Positions 52,562 through 61,649 of a DNA stretch of 64,000 nt are shown piece after piece. The DNA lies in contig CAIMVG010000018.1 in assembly GCA_903844845.1 (NCBI GenBank), positions 18,112 to 82,111 on the forward strand, in the 5' to 3' direction. Below the pieces are notes generated by a model. The model was given only the letters and a program-made list of their open reading frames with translations. It made no database searches and was not told the origin of the DNA. Origin of the DNA: an uncultured Dehalococcoidia bacterium. Its GTDB lineage: Bacteria > Chloroflexota > Dehalococcoidia > Dehalococcoidales > UBA1222. Position 1 is the first letter of the stretch. Every line of letters starts with the position of its first letter. The translations under genes and the position numbers were made by a program.

Positions 52562-53665
52562 TCAGATTACGAACTTGCCGTTGCGATACAGAAGTTGCGA
52601 GTCTACCCAAATCTCGCCGCCGTCCCTCAAGTCACAGACCATATCCCAGTGTATGGCCGATTCGTTGATCGAACCGGTCTCTGGATACCCTGCTCCAAGC
52701 GCCATATGAAAACTGCCTCCGATTTTTTCATCGAAAAGGATCTCCCGGGTGAATTGTTGTATACCTTCGTTCGTGCCGATTGCGAATTCGCCAAGAAAGC
52801 GTGATCCGGCATCGGTATCGAGGGTTTTCAGAAGGTAATCCTCGTTCTTTTCAGCTGTGGCTTTTACCACTTTACCGTCTTTGAACCACAACCTTACCCC
52901 GGTGACTTCATGCCCGGCTTCGATTGCAGGGTAAGAAAAATACACATGACCATTTACGCTGTTCTCAACTGGCCCGGTGAATACTTCGCCATCAGGTACG
53001 TTTCGTTCGCCCGCACAACTGATGAATTTCCGACCGGAAATACTCAGGTGAAGGTCGGTTTCCTTGCCAATGACATGTACTTTGTCTTTTCCCTTCAGCC
53101 AATTCACGATCCGCTCTTGTTCGGCGGAAACCTTATTCCAATATGAGACAGGGTCGTTTAGATCCGGCATACACGCTTTGTAGGAGAAATCTTCGTAATC
53201 AGAAAGGCTCATCTCGGCATCCTGCGCCATTGACGAGGTGGGATAGGGAGCAATCACCCATCGGAATTCTCCCGCGGCATCTCGCTTCATCATCGTTTTC
53301 ATTAAGTCTGAGCGGCTTTTATCATACCAGACCATTTTTTCCGAAGGGACTCTGCTTAGCGCTTTGCTATTCTCTCCCCCAAGGATGACAATACGTACAT
53401 CGTATTTTTCCGTGACGATCTTTTGCAACTCGTGGACATACTCAATTTGTTCTTGAGAACCGTACCTGTAGAGTAGCTCGAGAGTATCTGTTGATCGGGC
53501 AATAACGATAGGATGGCCGCCGGCTTTCAATACTTTTGCATATACTGCGTTGATTAGGGGTGTAGTAACATTTTCGCCGGTAATAGCTACTTTGTCCCCC
53601 GATTTAACCTTCACTGAATAATTCACGAGTAGATCCGCAAGTTTTTCCAGTCTTATGTCAGGCAT
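52562..53665 (-). CDS. M29-family metallo-aminopeptidase
   Basis: The 367-residue protein matches the AmpS/PepS/aminopeptidase T family, which uses a dinuclear metal site to trim N-terminal residues. It shows LADLLVNYSVKVKSGDKVAI at the start, EVFTGPVENSVNGHVYFSYPA, and the metal region GGSFHMALGAGYPETGS followed by INESAIHWDMVCDLRDGGEIWVDSQ. The longest frame starts at 53737, but the ATG at 53665 has AAGGAG 6 bp before it and fits the family start. Confidence 0.92.
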   Translation of the reverse strand: MPDIRLEKLADLLVNYSVKVKSGDKVAITGENVTTPLINAVYAKVLKAGGHPIVIARSTDTLELLYRYGSQEQIEYVHELQKIVTEKYDVRIVILGGENSKALSRVPSEKMVWYDKSRSDLMKTMMKRDAAGEFRWVIAPYPTSSMAQDAEMSLSDYEDFSYKACMPDLNDPVSYWNKVSAEQERIVNWLKGKDKVHVIGKETDLHLSISGRKFISCAGERNVPDGEVFTGPVENSVNGHVYFSYPAIEAGHEVTGVRLWFKDGKVVKATAEKNEDYLLKTLDTDAGSRFLGEFAIGTNEGIQQFTREILFDEKIGGSFHMALGAGYPETGSINESAIHWDMVCDLRDGGEIWVDSQLLYRNGKFVI

Positions 53666-53809
53666 TCCCATCTCCTTAAAGATTTTGTTCACCTTTATAT
53701 TAGCAACAAGAGGCCAGACCCACAAACCAGTTGCCATGCAGTTCGTTCCGTTCGATTTTTAAGCATTTTGAAAGATTAAATATCTCATGCCATTATACGA
53801 AAGTCATGT

Positions 53810-53838
53810 TTGACCATTTTAGTGAAGTAGGTTACACT
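53810..53838 (+). promoter_or_regulatory. predicted promoter of the tubulin-like gene
   Basis: TTGACC (53810-53815), a 17-bp spacer and TACACT (53833-53838), about 40 bp before the ATG, with GGGAG as ribosome site. The gap 53666-53878 also serves the divergent peptidase gene. Confidence 0.5.
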
Positions 53839-53878
53839 TTTACCACACAAGATTGCCCGGAGGATAGGGAGTTTAAAC

Positions 53879-55051
53879 ATGAAATTACTGGTTATAGGTT
53901 GCGGACAATGCGGGGGCAGGATTGCTGACGAATTCGCTTTGATGGCTAAAAAAGCTCACATTCAGAGCGGTTTGGATATTCTTACTAATGTTCTGGCTGT
54001 CAATACGGACGTGGCCGATCTAAGCGGTCTGGCAAACATAAAATCCGACTTTCAACACAGGATATTGATAGGGAATAAAAAAACCGGCGGCCATGGCGTA
54101 GGCAAGATGAATGACGTAGGCGCAGACATAGCCCGCACCGACGGAGATAAAGTCATCGAAGCTATCCGTCTCTCCCCGCGTTTGGCAGATACGGACGCAT
54201 TCATGTTAATAGCCGGTGCTGCCGGAGGTACGGGTTCGGGATCAATCTCTGTTCTCACTCATATGATTAAGGAACGTTATCTTGATAAGCCTGTGTACAA
54301 TATGATAGTTCTTCCTTTCCGTTATGAGGAAACGACGGAAGAACGTTCGATTTACAATGTAGGAACTTGCCTTAAATCCGCATATCTAGCCGCCGACGCA
54401 GTCTTCCTCGTGGACAACCAACGGTATCTCAAAAAGAACGCGCCTATACGTAACAACCTTGCGAAAATAAATCGCATGGTCGTTAAACCTTTCTACAACA
54501 TCCTCTGCGCAGGCGAAGAGACAAATGCCAAATTTATCGGCAGCAAAGTCATGGACGCGGGCGATATCATTCAAACACTTTCCGGGTGGACAGTTATCGG
54601 ATATGGGCGAGCCAAAACACCCCGCTTCGAAGTTAACAAACTGGTTGATTTCCGTGAAAAAAGTTCCGAAACCCAGAGAGGCGTTCAAGCAATGGATGAA
54701 GCTCTTGGAGACCTTTCAGTCAAGTGCAACCCCACCGAAGCTAAAAAAGCACTTTATCTTCTTACCACGTCACCCGGCCAGATGAACATGGACTTGATTA
54801 ATGATCTTTCGTCAACATTGAAGTCGATGGCCACCGAGGCGATCATACGGACGGGCGATTATCCCAGGGGCCAGGGCACTGACGTTGAGGTTACAGTGAT
54901 CCTTTCAGAACTGGTAAATTCCCGTAAGGTCATGGATTATTTCAGCAGGACTATCGAGTATATCAATCATGCAAAACGGCGTCAGAGCGGTGTCGAGTAC
55001 GAGCAGATGGGGCTCGGGGAGACCTTTAAAGATATTCCGAGTCTGCTCTAA
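53879..55051 (+). CDS. tubulin/FtsZ-family GTPase (CetZ-like or divergent FtsZ-like)
   Basis: The 390-residue protein has the tubulin-superfamily GTP site: T1 loop IGCGQCGGRIADEF (residues 6-19) and the signature loop AGAAGGTGSGS (112-122). The T7 loop reads SKVMDAGDIIQTLSG with D226 and D229 at the places of the catalytic acids. GYGRAK follows, as in FtsZ GIGxAxG. The T1 loop GQCGG is nearer to tubulin/CetZ than to FtsZ (GGGGN). No C-terminal FtsA/ZipA-binding peptide is visible; the chain ends FKDIPSLL. It is not in a division cluster. It is convergent with a large coiled-coil gene through a shared terminator. It probably forms filaments for shape, positioning or a special division mode. 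Confidence 0.85.
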   Translation: MKLLVIGCGQCGGRIADEFALMAKKAHIQSGLDILTNVLAVNTDVADLSGLANIKSDFQHRILIGNKKTGGHGVGKMNDVGADIARTDGDKVIEAIRLSPRLADTDAFMLIAGAAGGTGSGSISVLTHMIKERYLDKPVYNMIVLPFRYEETTEERSIYNVGTCLKSAYLAADAVFLVDNQRYLKKNAPIRNNLAKINRMVVKPFYNILCAGEETNAKFIGSKVMDAGDIIQTLSGWTVIGYGRAKTPRFEVNKLVDFREKSSETQRGVQAMDEALGDLSVKCNPTEAKKALYLLTTSPGQMNMDLINDLSSTLKSMATEAIIRTGDYPRGQGTDVEVTVILSELVNSRKVMDYFSRTIEYINHAKRRQSGVEYEQMGLGETFKDIPSLL

Positions 55052-55067
55052 CATTCACGATTAGTAA

Positions 55068-55106
55068 TAAAACGAAAGCCCGCTTATTTAGCGGGCTTTC
55101 GTTTTA
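55068..55106. terminator. bidirectional terminator between the GTPase and coiled-coil genes
   Basis: TAAAACGAAAGCCCGC (55068-55083) pairs exactly with GCGGGCTTTCGTTTTA (55091-55106) around a 7-nt loop. The outer A/T ends give T-runs on both strands, so it serves the plus-strand GTPase gene and the minus-strand coiled-coil gene. Confidence 0.9.
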
Positions 55107-55123
55107 TAATCTAAGGATACGAT

Positions 55124-56929
55124 TTAATCTTCTTCGATGACATGGTTGTCTTCTGCCTCCGCATCAGCGGGGGTGCTCGTCTCTGCTTTAATGTACATTT
55201 TTGAAAGCATATCCATTCGGTCTTGCATCTTTTTCTTGGCAATTTTGGCGATCTGCTTATTATCCATAGCTGGTTCTTCGACATTAAGGGTTTGAGCGAA
55301 ATTTTTCGCGGCAGCACTTTGTTCTTCGGTTAATTTGGGAGGTTCTCTTACCGGGGTAGTTTGTTTTGAGAAAGGTGAGTCTTTAGCATTGACTGCAGTA
55401 ACATGTTCTGCTGCTTGCTGTGTAACTTGTTTCGCCTTCAAGTTCACGTCTCCTGAGTTGTTAAGCATTTCCCCTAAAACACGTACCCATAGTTCTCCCG
55501 CCTCCTGTGCGGCGCGCTTTGAGGCATCCGCCGCGGCTTGTGAGGCTTTGATGGCTTCATCAGCCGCTAGCCTGACAGATTGAACCATAGTATCCGAACG
55601 AGCGATTGCCTCTTGCGATGTCTTGATGGAATTCTCAGCGGCAATTTTTGCTTCCAAGGCCACCGCTTCAGCTTTCTCGACCTTCTCCTGAGTGGTTTTC
55701 GCCCAATCGGCAAGACTATCGCGAATGCCTTCGCTTGTCTTCTCAACTTTAGCCGCCGCCTCAAGTGCCTGGTTCAGTGCTTTGTTTGCCGACGCCCTGG
55801 ATTCCTCATCAATCCGCCCGGCCTGGGCTGCGGCCCTTTCAGCAACTATTTTCGCTTCTTCGGTCCAGATAACCGCCTGTCGAGACTCTGAGACCGCCTG
55901 TGCAACTAAATCGGTTATTTCTTTCACGGCAGCGTCGGCCGTATCCTTGGCCGATCGGCTGGCACCCAGTGCAGCTTCTTTCGCTAAACGAACAGCTTCC
56001 TGGGTGGCCAGTTTTGATGATTTTGCGGCTTCTTCCGCTCTGGCAACAGCCCCCTGTGAAGCCCTGATAGCGTCCTCTGATGACTCTCTTGCCCACTTGC
56101 CTGCTTCATCGGCTCTTTCGATAGCTTGCTCGAACGAACGCGTATAGGCCTTCGCGGCATCCGCCGTCGTTTGAAAATGCTTTTCAGCTTGCCTGGAAAG
56201 TTCCTTCGCTGTTCTTGTCGCTTCGTCGGTTATGTCTTTTGTAGCCCGGACGACTTCGTCGATACGCGTCAATGCGTCTTGGGAAGCTTTTAGTGCCTCT
56301 CCTGCAACCTGGCGTGCAGATCTATCCATCGTTTCGGACTTATTTATCGCTTCGCGCGACATCTGCAATGATTCGTTGGCCATCTCAATCGCATCTAATC
56401 CGGTTTTTTCAGCGACGCCTATGGATTCTTTCGAAATGCGGATGGCTTGCCGGACTTCTTCGCGCGCCTCGTTGACGTTAGCCTCAAGTTGCGACATTTT
56501 AGACTGATATTCCCGACCTTGTTGAAGTGTCGCTTCTTGGCTCTTTTTAATTGTGTCTTCGGTGCGTAACGATAGTTCAACAAAACCTTTTTTACTCGTT
56601 TCAGCCGCATGTTGAGCAAGAACAGCCGCTTGCTCCGCACGAAGCCTGGCGTCTTCGAATACTCGCGCACTGGTATTCGCGTCGTTTTCGATCGATTGAA
56701 GAGCTTTGTCTGCTGCCCTAACGGCGTCATCTGCCGCTTTGGCCGAGGTTTCAGCCACTTTTTTACCCAGTTTTCCAATTTCACGGGCCTTCTCCAGCGC
56801 TTCACGGATGATTCGTTCGCTGACTTGTGCAGCCCCCTGGAGTTGAAGGTCCAGATTGTTGGCCCGGGCCATGATATTCTTCAGGGATTCGTTATCGCTT
56901 TCAATCTTTTCAAGATCGTTATCTGACAT
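55124..56929 (-). CDS. 601-residue alanine-rich coiled-coil protein
   Basis: No family recognised. Almost the whole chain (about residues 10-510) is predicted helix with irregular repeats of the type EAAxxAxKASQEAIxRxDE and AAxxAxEAVRLAKEAALGASRSAKD, rich in Ala, Glu, Lys and Ser and nearly free of Pro, Gly and aromatic residues. This resembles long rod proteins or late-embryogenesis-like and apolipoprotein-like helices. The tail (about 510-601) is less regular and acidic. There is no signal peptide or membrane helix, so it is cytoplasmic. AGGT precedes the ATG. Its promoter has a dyad over the -35 box. As neighbour of a tubulin-like GTPase it is a candidate filament or scaffold partner. Confidence 0.75.
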   Translation of the reverse strand: MSDNDLEKIESDNESLKNIMARANNLDLQLQGAAQVSERIIREALEKAREIGKLGKKVAETSAKAADDAVRAADKALQSIENDANTSARVFEDARLRAEQAAVLAQHAAETSKKGFVELSLRTEDTIKKSQEATLQQGREYQSKMSQLEANVNEAREEVRQAIRISKESIGVAEKTGLDAIEMANESLQMSREAINKSETMDRSARQVAGEALKASQDALTRIDEVVRATKDITDEATRTAKELSRQAEKHFQTTADAAKAYTRSFEQAIERADEAGKWARESSEDAIRASQGAVARAEEAAKSSKLATQEAVRLAKEAALGASRSAKDTADAAVKEITDLVAQAVSESRQAVIWTEEAKIVAERAAAQAGRIDEESRASANKALNQALEAAAKVEKTSEGIRDSLADWAKTTQEKVEKAEAVALEAKIAAENSIKTSQEAIARSDTMVQSVRLAADEAIKASQAAADASKRAAQEAGELWVRVLGEMLNNSGDVNLKAKQVTQQAAEHVTAVNAKDSPFSKQTTPVREPPKLTEEQSAAAKNFAQTLNVEEPAMDNKQIAKIAKKKMQDRMDMLSKMYIKAETSTPADAEAEDNHVIEED

Positions 56930-56960
56930 TCAGGGTACCTCCATGCTTAACTACGAAGTC

Positions 56961-57002
56961 ATTCTATAATAGGGGTTAGTGTTTGGCAAACAAAGGTTTG
57001 CC
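56961..57002 (-). promoter_or_regulatory. promoter with overlapping dyad for the coiled-coil gene
   Basis: On the minus strand TTGCCA (56984-56989), a 17-bp spacer and TAGAAT (56961-56966), 32 bp before the ATG. The perfect inverted repeat GGCAAAC (56985-56991), 4-nt centre, GTTTGCC (56996-57002) covers the -35 box, a typical repressor site position. Confidence 0.55.
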
Positions 57003-57090
57003 GTGAAGAGTTATCGAGATTTAATAACGATTTTATGTTTTTCGTGGTTGTTTTAATAAAATCAACCGATCAGTAAATGGTTATGTTAAG

Positions 57091-58098
57091 CTATTGGATA
57101 TTTTTCTTCTGTTTTTTCCACAACCTGATGTTATTCTCGATCTGGGTTATGTGCCCGGTAACGTGGGCTTCATAGGTATCGAGCCAGTCTTCTAGCGTCA
57201 TCACGCCGTTTTCAGAATGCTGAACCGTGTTGGCCCAGGCGGTTTCCGGCAATCGAACGAGCAAGGCGCAGGAAGTGCTCCTGAGAAGCCTGAATAGCTC
57301 CAGGGATTCATCGGCGCTTTGATCTGCGTATTTTAACTCGTTTGCCCATCGGTCCTGGTCATATGCCATTACGCGGCTGCCCGGTTCGGCAATGAAACGC
57401 CGCAGGCGTACGTAACCGTTAGCGTCCGCATCGGCAAGGTGGACTATGATTTCATGGATAGACCAATCAACTGAGGAGGGTTTGTAACGCAGGAGCTCTT
57501 TTGAAAGCCCTTCTATGCTTCTCTTGACCAGTGCGTATCCATTTCCATAGGACTGTATTTTGGCTTGCCGCATTTCTTGAGTAAGCCGAAGGACCCGTTT
57601 GGCAATTTTCTTCCCGCCGCCGACTTTCTCTTTTAAAGTTTTAAGGTTGACTACATCCTCGCGGTTATATTCGCATAACGTTTTAAGTGCGTCCTGGTCA
57701 TAATCGTTAACGTAGCGCCACCACAGCCTGACAGCTTCAAGACCATTGATTTCGGTGAGTTTGCGCGGAATCCCGAGCGTCTGTTCGACTCGTTTGAGGC
57801 CGCCGTAAAGGTTGTTCTGCCAGCAGTCATACATCAGGTCGCAATGACCGAACTCTTTGGATAGGTCGACACCGAGAGCAGACTGGATGAACGGCAGATC
57901 AAAGCGGCTCCCGTTATATGTATGGATAGTGTCGACACCTTCAAGCGCCTTCAGCAGGCTTTCCGAAGTGATGTCGTCGCCGACCAGCTGAACGAAGCGT
58001 TCGTTTTCATCTTCTACAAGATGGATACCGATGACAGTAATTTTGGAATAATTGGGGGAAAGGCCAGTAGTTTCGATGTCCAGATAGGCTTCAATCAT
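57091..58098 (-). CDS. fusion of a DEDD-type 3'-5' exonuclease-like domain and a DinB-like domain
   Basis: Residues 1-160 are a YprB-like RNase H-fold nuclease: D7 and E9 in YLDIETTGLSP, D67 in YNGSRFDLPF, and Y144/D148 in EYNREDVVNL, the DEDDy set. Residues 170-325 are a DinB/YfiT four-helix domain: ELLRYKPSSVDWSIHEIIVHLADADANGYVRLRRF, MAYDQDRWANEL, and EAHVTGHITQIENN. H215, H312 and H316 are candidate metal ligands. Each domain is known alone; I do not know this combination. DinB-like domains often act as thiol-dependent transferases or hydrolases. No operon partner is close. Confidence 0.8.
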   Translation of the reverse strand: MIEAYLDIETTGLSPNYSKITVIGIHLVEDENERFVQLVGDDITSESLLKALEGVDTIHTYNGSRFDLPFIQSALGVDLSKEFGHCDLMYDCWQNNLYGGLKRVEQTLGIPRKLTEINGLEAVRLWWRYVNDYDQDALKTLCEYNREDVVNLKTLKEKVGGGKKIAKRVLRLTQEMRQAKIQSYGNGYALVKRSIEGLSKELLRYKPSSVDWSIHEIIVHLADADANGYVRLRRFIAEPGSRVMAYDQDRWANELKYADQSADESLELFRLLRSTSCALLVRLPETAWANTVQHSENGVMTLEDWLDTYEAHVTGHITQIENNIRLWKKQKKNIQ

Positions 58099-58164
58099 AA
58101 CGGTATTATAGCTTATCGTAGGCCAGATATTTAATATAATTTACATATTTTCGCGGGTTCTATC

Positions 58165-58350
58165 CTAGAACAAGGTAACGATCTCTTTCCATATGAGGGC
58201 TAAAACGACGGGTATACAAGCTGTAAGCCACCACGGATCTTTTGAAAAAGCGAACACCACAACCCCGATAAAGGCCGGTACGGCAAGAACCCTGCCGATG
58301 AAAATCCAGGTATGTTCTTCCCACCAGCTGATGCTCCACTTTTTGCTCAT
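58165..58350 (-). CDS. small two-helix membrane protein
   Basis: The 61-residue product (MSKKWSISWWEEHTW, then IFIGRVLAVPAFIGVVVFAF and a second helix LTACIPVVLALIWKEIVTLF) has two likely membrane helices and a tryptophan-rich N-terminus. ATG start at 58350. No family is recognised. It is isolated between two convergent/divergent genes, so it is less certain than the others. Confidence 0.55.
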   Translation of the reverse strand: MSKKWSISWWEEHTWIFIGRVLAVPAFIGVVVFAFSKDPWWLTACIPVVLALIWKEIVTLF

Positions 58351-58492
58351 AAAACCCTCTTCGATAAATACTTCACCCAGGCTGACACATTATACCAACA
58401 AGGGTGAAATTATGGGAAGTTCGTCCGAGTCCGTTTTTACAAGCCGGCATCAACCCCATGCGTTTGACACTTGTTCATCTGGATGTTAGCCT

Positions 58493-59783
58493 TTGCCCGG
58501 TGAATCAACAAGAACACAAGTCAATTGTTTAACTAAAACTCCTTTGTTTTCGATAATCATCCTCGCGGCCGTTTTCATCCTGATAGCCGTCAGGCGCATA
58601 GGGCGATTCCGCCTGCGTATCTGGCAGGTCATGCTTGCCGGCGCGGCGGCAGTTCTCGCAACGCGGCAAATCACTTTTCCGGATGCCGTAAAAGCCATCA
58701 ACCTAGACGTCATCCTGTTTCTATTCGGGATGTTCGCCATAGGCCAGGCACTTGAGGAGAGCGGATATCTCGCCCGTCTTTCACAACGCCTTTTCAGCCT
58801 GGGCACATCCGCCGGCGCGCTGATGTTCATCATCATTTTCGGTTCCGGCTTACTGGCAGCTTTCCTCATGAACGATACCATGGCTATCGTGTGTACCCCC
58901 CCTGCTTGTTGTACTGGCCAGGAACAGCAAAACCCCCGTCGTCCCCCTGCTGCTGGCGCTTGCTTTCGGAATCACGACAGGAAGCGTATTAAGCCCGATA
59001 GGGAACCCACAGAACCTACTGATAGCTTTGAGCGGGGGAATCATCAACCCTTTTCTTACATTCATCAAATATCGCGCAATACCTACGGTCATAAACCTGG
59101 GAATAGTATATTTTATGTTGAAACTTTACTATCCGCGATTTTTCAGAAATCGGCTTCAGATATCTGAAGCCCCCGTCATCCAGGATAAAAATCTGGCATG
59201 GCTTTGCAAAATATCACTCTCGCTGCTGGCATTTCTGATCGCGGCAAAAATCATACTCGTAATCGCAATACCGTCTTTTGAGTTCAGATTAACATACATA
59301 GCTTTGATATCAGCCTTACCAGTGCTTGCCGGCAGCCGGCGAAGACTGAAAATACTCAAAGGGCTTGATTGGTCAACACTCGTTTTCTTCGCCGCGATGT
59401 TCGTATTGATGGCAAGCGTCTGGGGATCAGGGGTATTCCAATCGGCACTGGCACGGCTTGACCTCAACCTTGCTGGGCAGGGGGTAGTGCTTGGCATAAG
59501 CGTCGTCCTTAGCCAGTTCATCTCCAATGTTCCGATGGTCGCGCTTTACCTTCCTCTGCTTGGCCAAACCGGCGCTTCGACCGGGACTTTGATGGCACTG
59601 GCTGCGGGGAGTACGATCGCCGGCAACCTGACGATTTTAGGCGCAGCGAGCAACGTGATAATAATCCAGAGCTGCGAGAACAGGTGCGAGGAAACCATCA
59701 CGTTCTGGGAGTTCCTGCGGATCGGCTTTCCGCTGACGGCAGTTAACGTGCTGGTTTATTTGGTTTTCCTGAGGTTGGTTTAA
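58493..59783 (+). pseudogene. ArsB/SLC13-type anion permease, frameshifted at a run of seven C
   Basis: The first frame (from TTG 58493) gives membrane helices ending FLMNDTMAIVCTP at about 58901 and then turns to nonsense. Removing one C from the CCCCCCC run at 58896-58902 restores LLVVLARNSKTPVVPLLLALAFGITTG and the family mark SPIGNPQNLLIALSGG, continuing in frame to 59783. The rejoined protein of about 430 residues has about eleven membrane helices and a second half mark QFISNVPMVALYLPLL, as in the ArsB/NhaD/SLC13 ion transporter superfamily. Causes may be sequencing error, a phase-variable homopolymer or real decay. The start codon is also uncertain. Confidence 0.75.
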
Positions 59784-60178
59784 ATCGGCACCGGGGATCG
59801 GGTACGAGATTGCCGCACTCCCTGCGCGTGTTCGCAATGGCGTATGGGGCCTCCGGATTCCCGGGACTGCGGCTCGGGAATGACGAGGCTATTTATTGTT
59901 TGTCGGCGCGATCCACCTAGGCGGACTAAGGAAGTGAATTGTCGGATCACCCTCTTGACAACCGGGTACAAGCACACTCGACAATGACAGCACGCTTTGC
60001 AGCCTGGGATGATGGGCGGGACGGTTACTCGTGTTGTTTGTCGGCGGGATCCGCCCAAGCGGACTAAGGAAATGGATTATCGGGCCGAGTCCGACAATGA
60101 TAAACGAAGTACTGGATTCCCGAGGCTGCGGCTCGGGAATGACGAGACCATAAACATCGGTTAAACGCAGGGTGAGTA
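59784..60178. repeat. gene-free gap built of dispersed repeats
   Basis: Two 33-bp blocks, 59855-59887 and 60114-60146, share GGATTCCCG, then CTGCGGCTCGGGAATGACGAG with only two differences. Between them two blocks sharing TTGTTTGTCGGCG, GATCC and GCGGACTAAGGAA (59896-59946 and 60033-60075) repeat. Each 33-bp block is itself an imperfect palindrome (GATTCCCG...CGGGAAT). The layout looks like a duplicated repeat cassette. No gene seen. Confidence 0.75.
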
Positions 60179-61408
60179 TCAACCCACCCGTTTACCGCTG
60201 ACCCTGTACGGCTTCCACAGACTGAAACCGATAGCTGCAAGTATGGCCGCCCCGGCAATAACCCCCCAGATGGAAAAGCTGCCGTGCGGGAAACCATCGA
60301 GCAATATCCCACCGAGCAGAGGGCCTGTCGATACGCCGATAGTTTCGCTCAGGCCGTAAAATCCCATATAACGGCCGCGCCATGTCGGCGGCGATAGTTC
60401 TCCCACAACCGAGAGCGTAGTCGGTGATATCGTCATCTCTCCCATCGTCACTACCGCCATAGACATCAGTGCGACCGGATAGGCCCCGACAAAGCTCATG
60501 GTGAAATACCCGACGGCATAAAAGCAACTTCCCAATATCAGTGCGGTCTTTTTAGTGGCCCGCTGGAGGGCGCGGGTCACAGGGTATTGAAAGACCACAA
60601 CCATCAAACCGTTCAGCGTCAACAGGCTTCCATACATGGCGTCTGTAAAGTGCGCCCGTTCGACAGTGTATACCGATAAAGTGGTACTCATCTGCCCCAT
60701 CGCCACGAACAAGAGCAGGGCAAGAAGCGTGAAACTCAAAAAGCGCCGGTCTTCGGCGGCCCTGAAGATGCTGCGCAATTCGATGTGTTCACGGCACCCA
60801 AGGAAAGACTCTTTCACCATCACCAGAGCGAATACCAAAGCAACCCCGCGCATCAGTGTAGCTACGCCGAACAGCCAGGAATAGTGCATCGTCGCCAGTA
60901 AAAACCCGCCCAGTGCCGGGCCCATGGCCCAACCCAGGTTGCCTCCTATACGCACGAGGCCGTTAGCTTCCGCCAGCCTTTCCCTCGGGCACTGGTCGAC
61001 GATCATCGACTGGATAGGAGGGTTGGCCATCACGATAGCGCACCGAACACCGGTATATATCGATATTATGGCCCAGACGGGTGCATCGGCCTCGATGAGA
61101 AGCGCCATAACGCCAAATAAAGCCGTACCCGACATCATACTGGCAATGAGCAGGGGGCGACGCCCGATGCGGTCGCAAAGCGCTCCTGACGCCAGCTGAA
61201 CGGCTGCGGAACATAAGCCGGTCAACAGGATGATGGCTCCTACGACGGTCATGGAGATGCCGCGGTCCTGGTTTAGGTAAAGGGCCACATACGGAAGGCT
61301 CAGCGAGAAGCCCGCCGAGTTTATGAAACCGATAATGGTGAGGTACCAGATACCCGCGCTGAACCGGTGCGTGAAATCTACTATCGACTTGCGAACCCTG
61401 TCTAAAAT
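60179..61408 (-). CDS. major facilitator superfamily permease without canonical start codon
   Basis: MFS marks are GALCDRIGRRPLLIA (motif A), 10-11 membrane helices after it, and the late GRYMGFYGLSETIGVSTGPLLGG. The first canonical start, GTG at 61288, lies after the sequence of the first helix: the frame is open upstream and encodes HRFSAGIWYLTIIGF then INSAGFSLSLPYVALYLN, a clear TM1. Between the stop at 61502-61504 and 61288 there is no in-frame ATG, GTG or TTG. An ATT at 61408 has AAAGG about 8 bp upstream and gives a normal length of about 409 residues. Substrate unknown; drug-efflux type likely. Confidence 0.75.
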   Translation of the reverse strand: MLDRVRKSIVDFTHRFSAGIWYLTIIGFINSAGFSLSLPYVALYLNQDRGISMTVVGAIILLTGLCSAAVQLASGALCDRIGRRPLLIASMMSGTALFGVMALLIEADAPVWAIISIYTGVRCAIVMANPPIQSMIVDQCPRERLAEANGLVRIGGNLGWAMGPALGGFLLATMHYSWLFGVATLMRGVALVFALVMVKESFLGCREHIELRSIFRAAEDRRFLSFTLLALLLFVAMGQMSTTLSVYTVERAHFTDAMYGSLLTLNGLMVVVFQYPVTRALQRATKKTALILGSCFYAVGYFTMSFVGAYPVALMSMAVVTMGEMTISPTTLSVVGELSPPTWRGRYMGFYGLSETIGVSTGPLLGGILLDGFPHGSFSIWGVIAGAAILAAIGFSLWKPYRVSGKRVG

Positions 61409-61610
61409 ATACTTAACCTTTTCGGTAACCCGGTTCCCCCCGCTATCTAAAAAGGGGTAATTGAACCTCAGATGAGTTTCCGACGAAAATAACTTCCAAT
61501 TTTAAGGCCGGCGTCCGAATAATGCAACGCTGCCCAAAATACCAACAGATAATGGATCCCGGGTCTCAGCCCGGCATGACACGATGCGGCAGGAGAACGA
61601 AAAACCTGAC

Positions 61611-61640
61611 TTGGACAGCATTAAGCTATTCCGTTACAAT
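61611..61640 (+). promoter_or_regulatory. predicted promoter of the presenilin-like gene, near-leaderless
   Basis: TTGGAC (61611-61616), an 18-bp spacer and TACAAT (61635-61640), with the ATG only 9 bp after the -10 box, so the transcript would start almost at the AUG. No ribosome site is seen. The same TACAAT-to-ATG spacing precedes hemW (62635-62640). Upstream, 61545-61585 holds one more repeat piece (GATCCCGGGTCTCAGCCCGG). Confidence 0.5.
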
Positions 61641-61649
61641 AGTTGAACC

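Noticed and set aside
55692..56147. 151-codon Ala/Ser-rich plus-strand frame
   Set aside because: It is the antisense image of the repetitive coiled-coil gene; repeats leave several frames open.
59784..60178. CRISPR array
   Set aside because: Repeats occur in pairs, are themselves palindromic, and are not regularly spaced; no cas genes are near.
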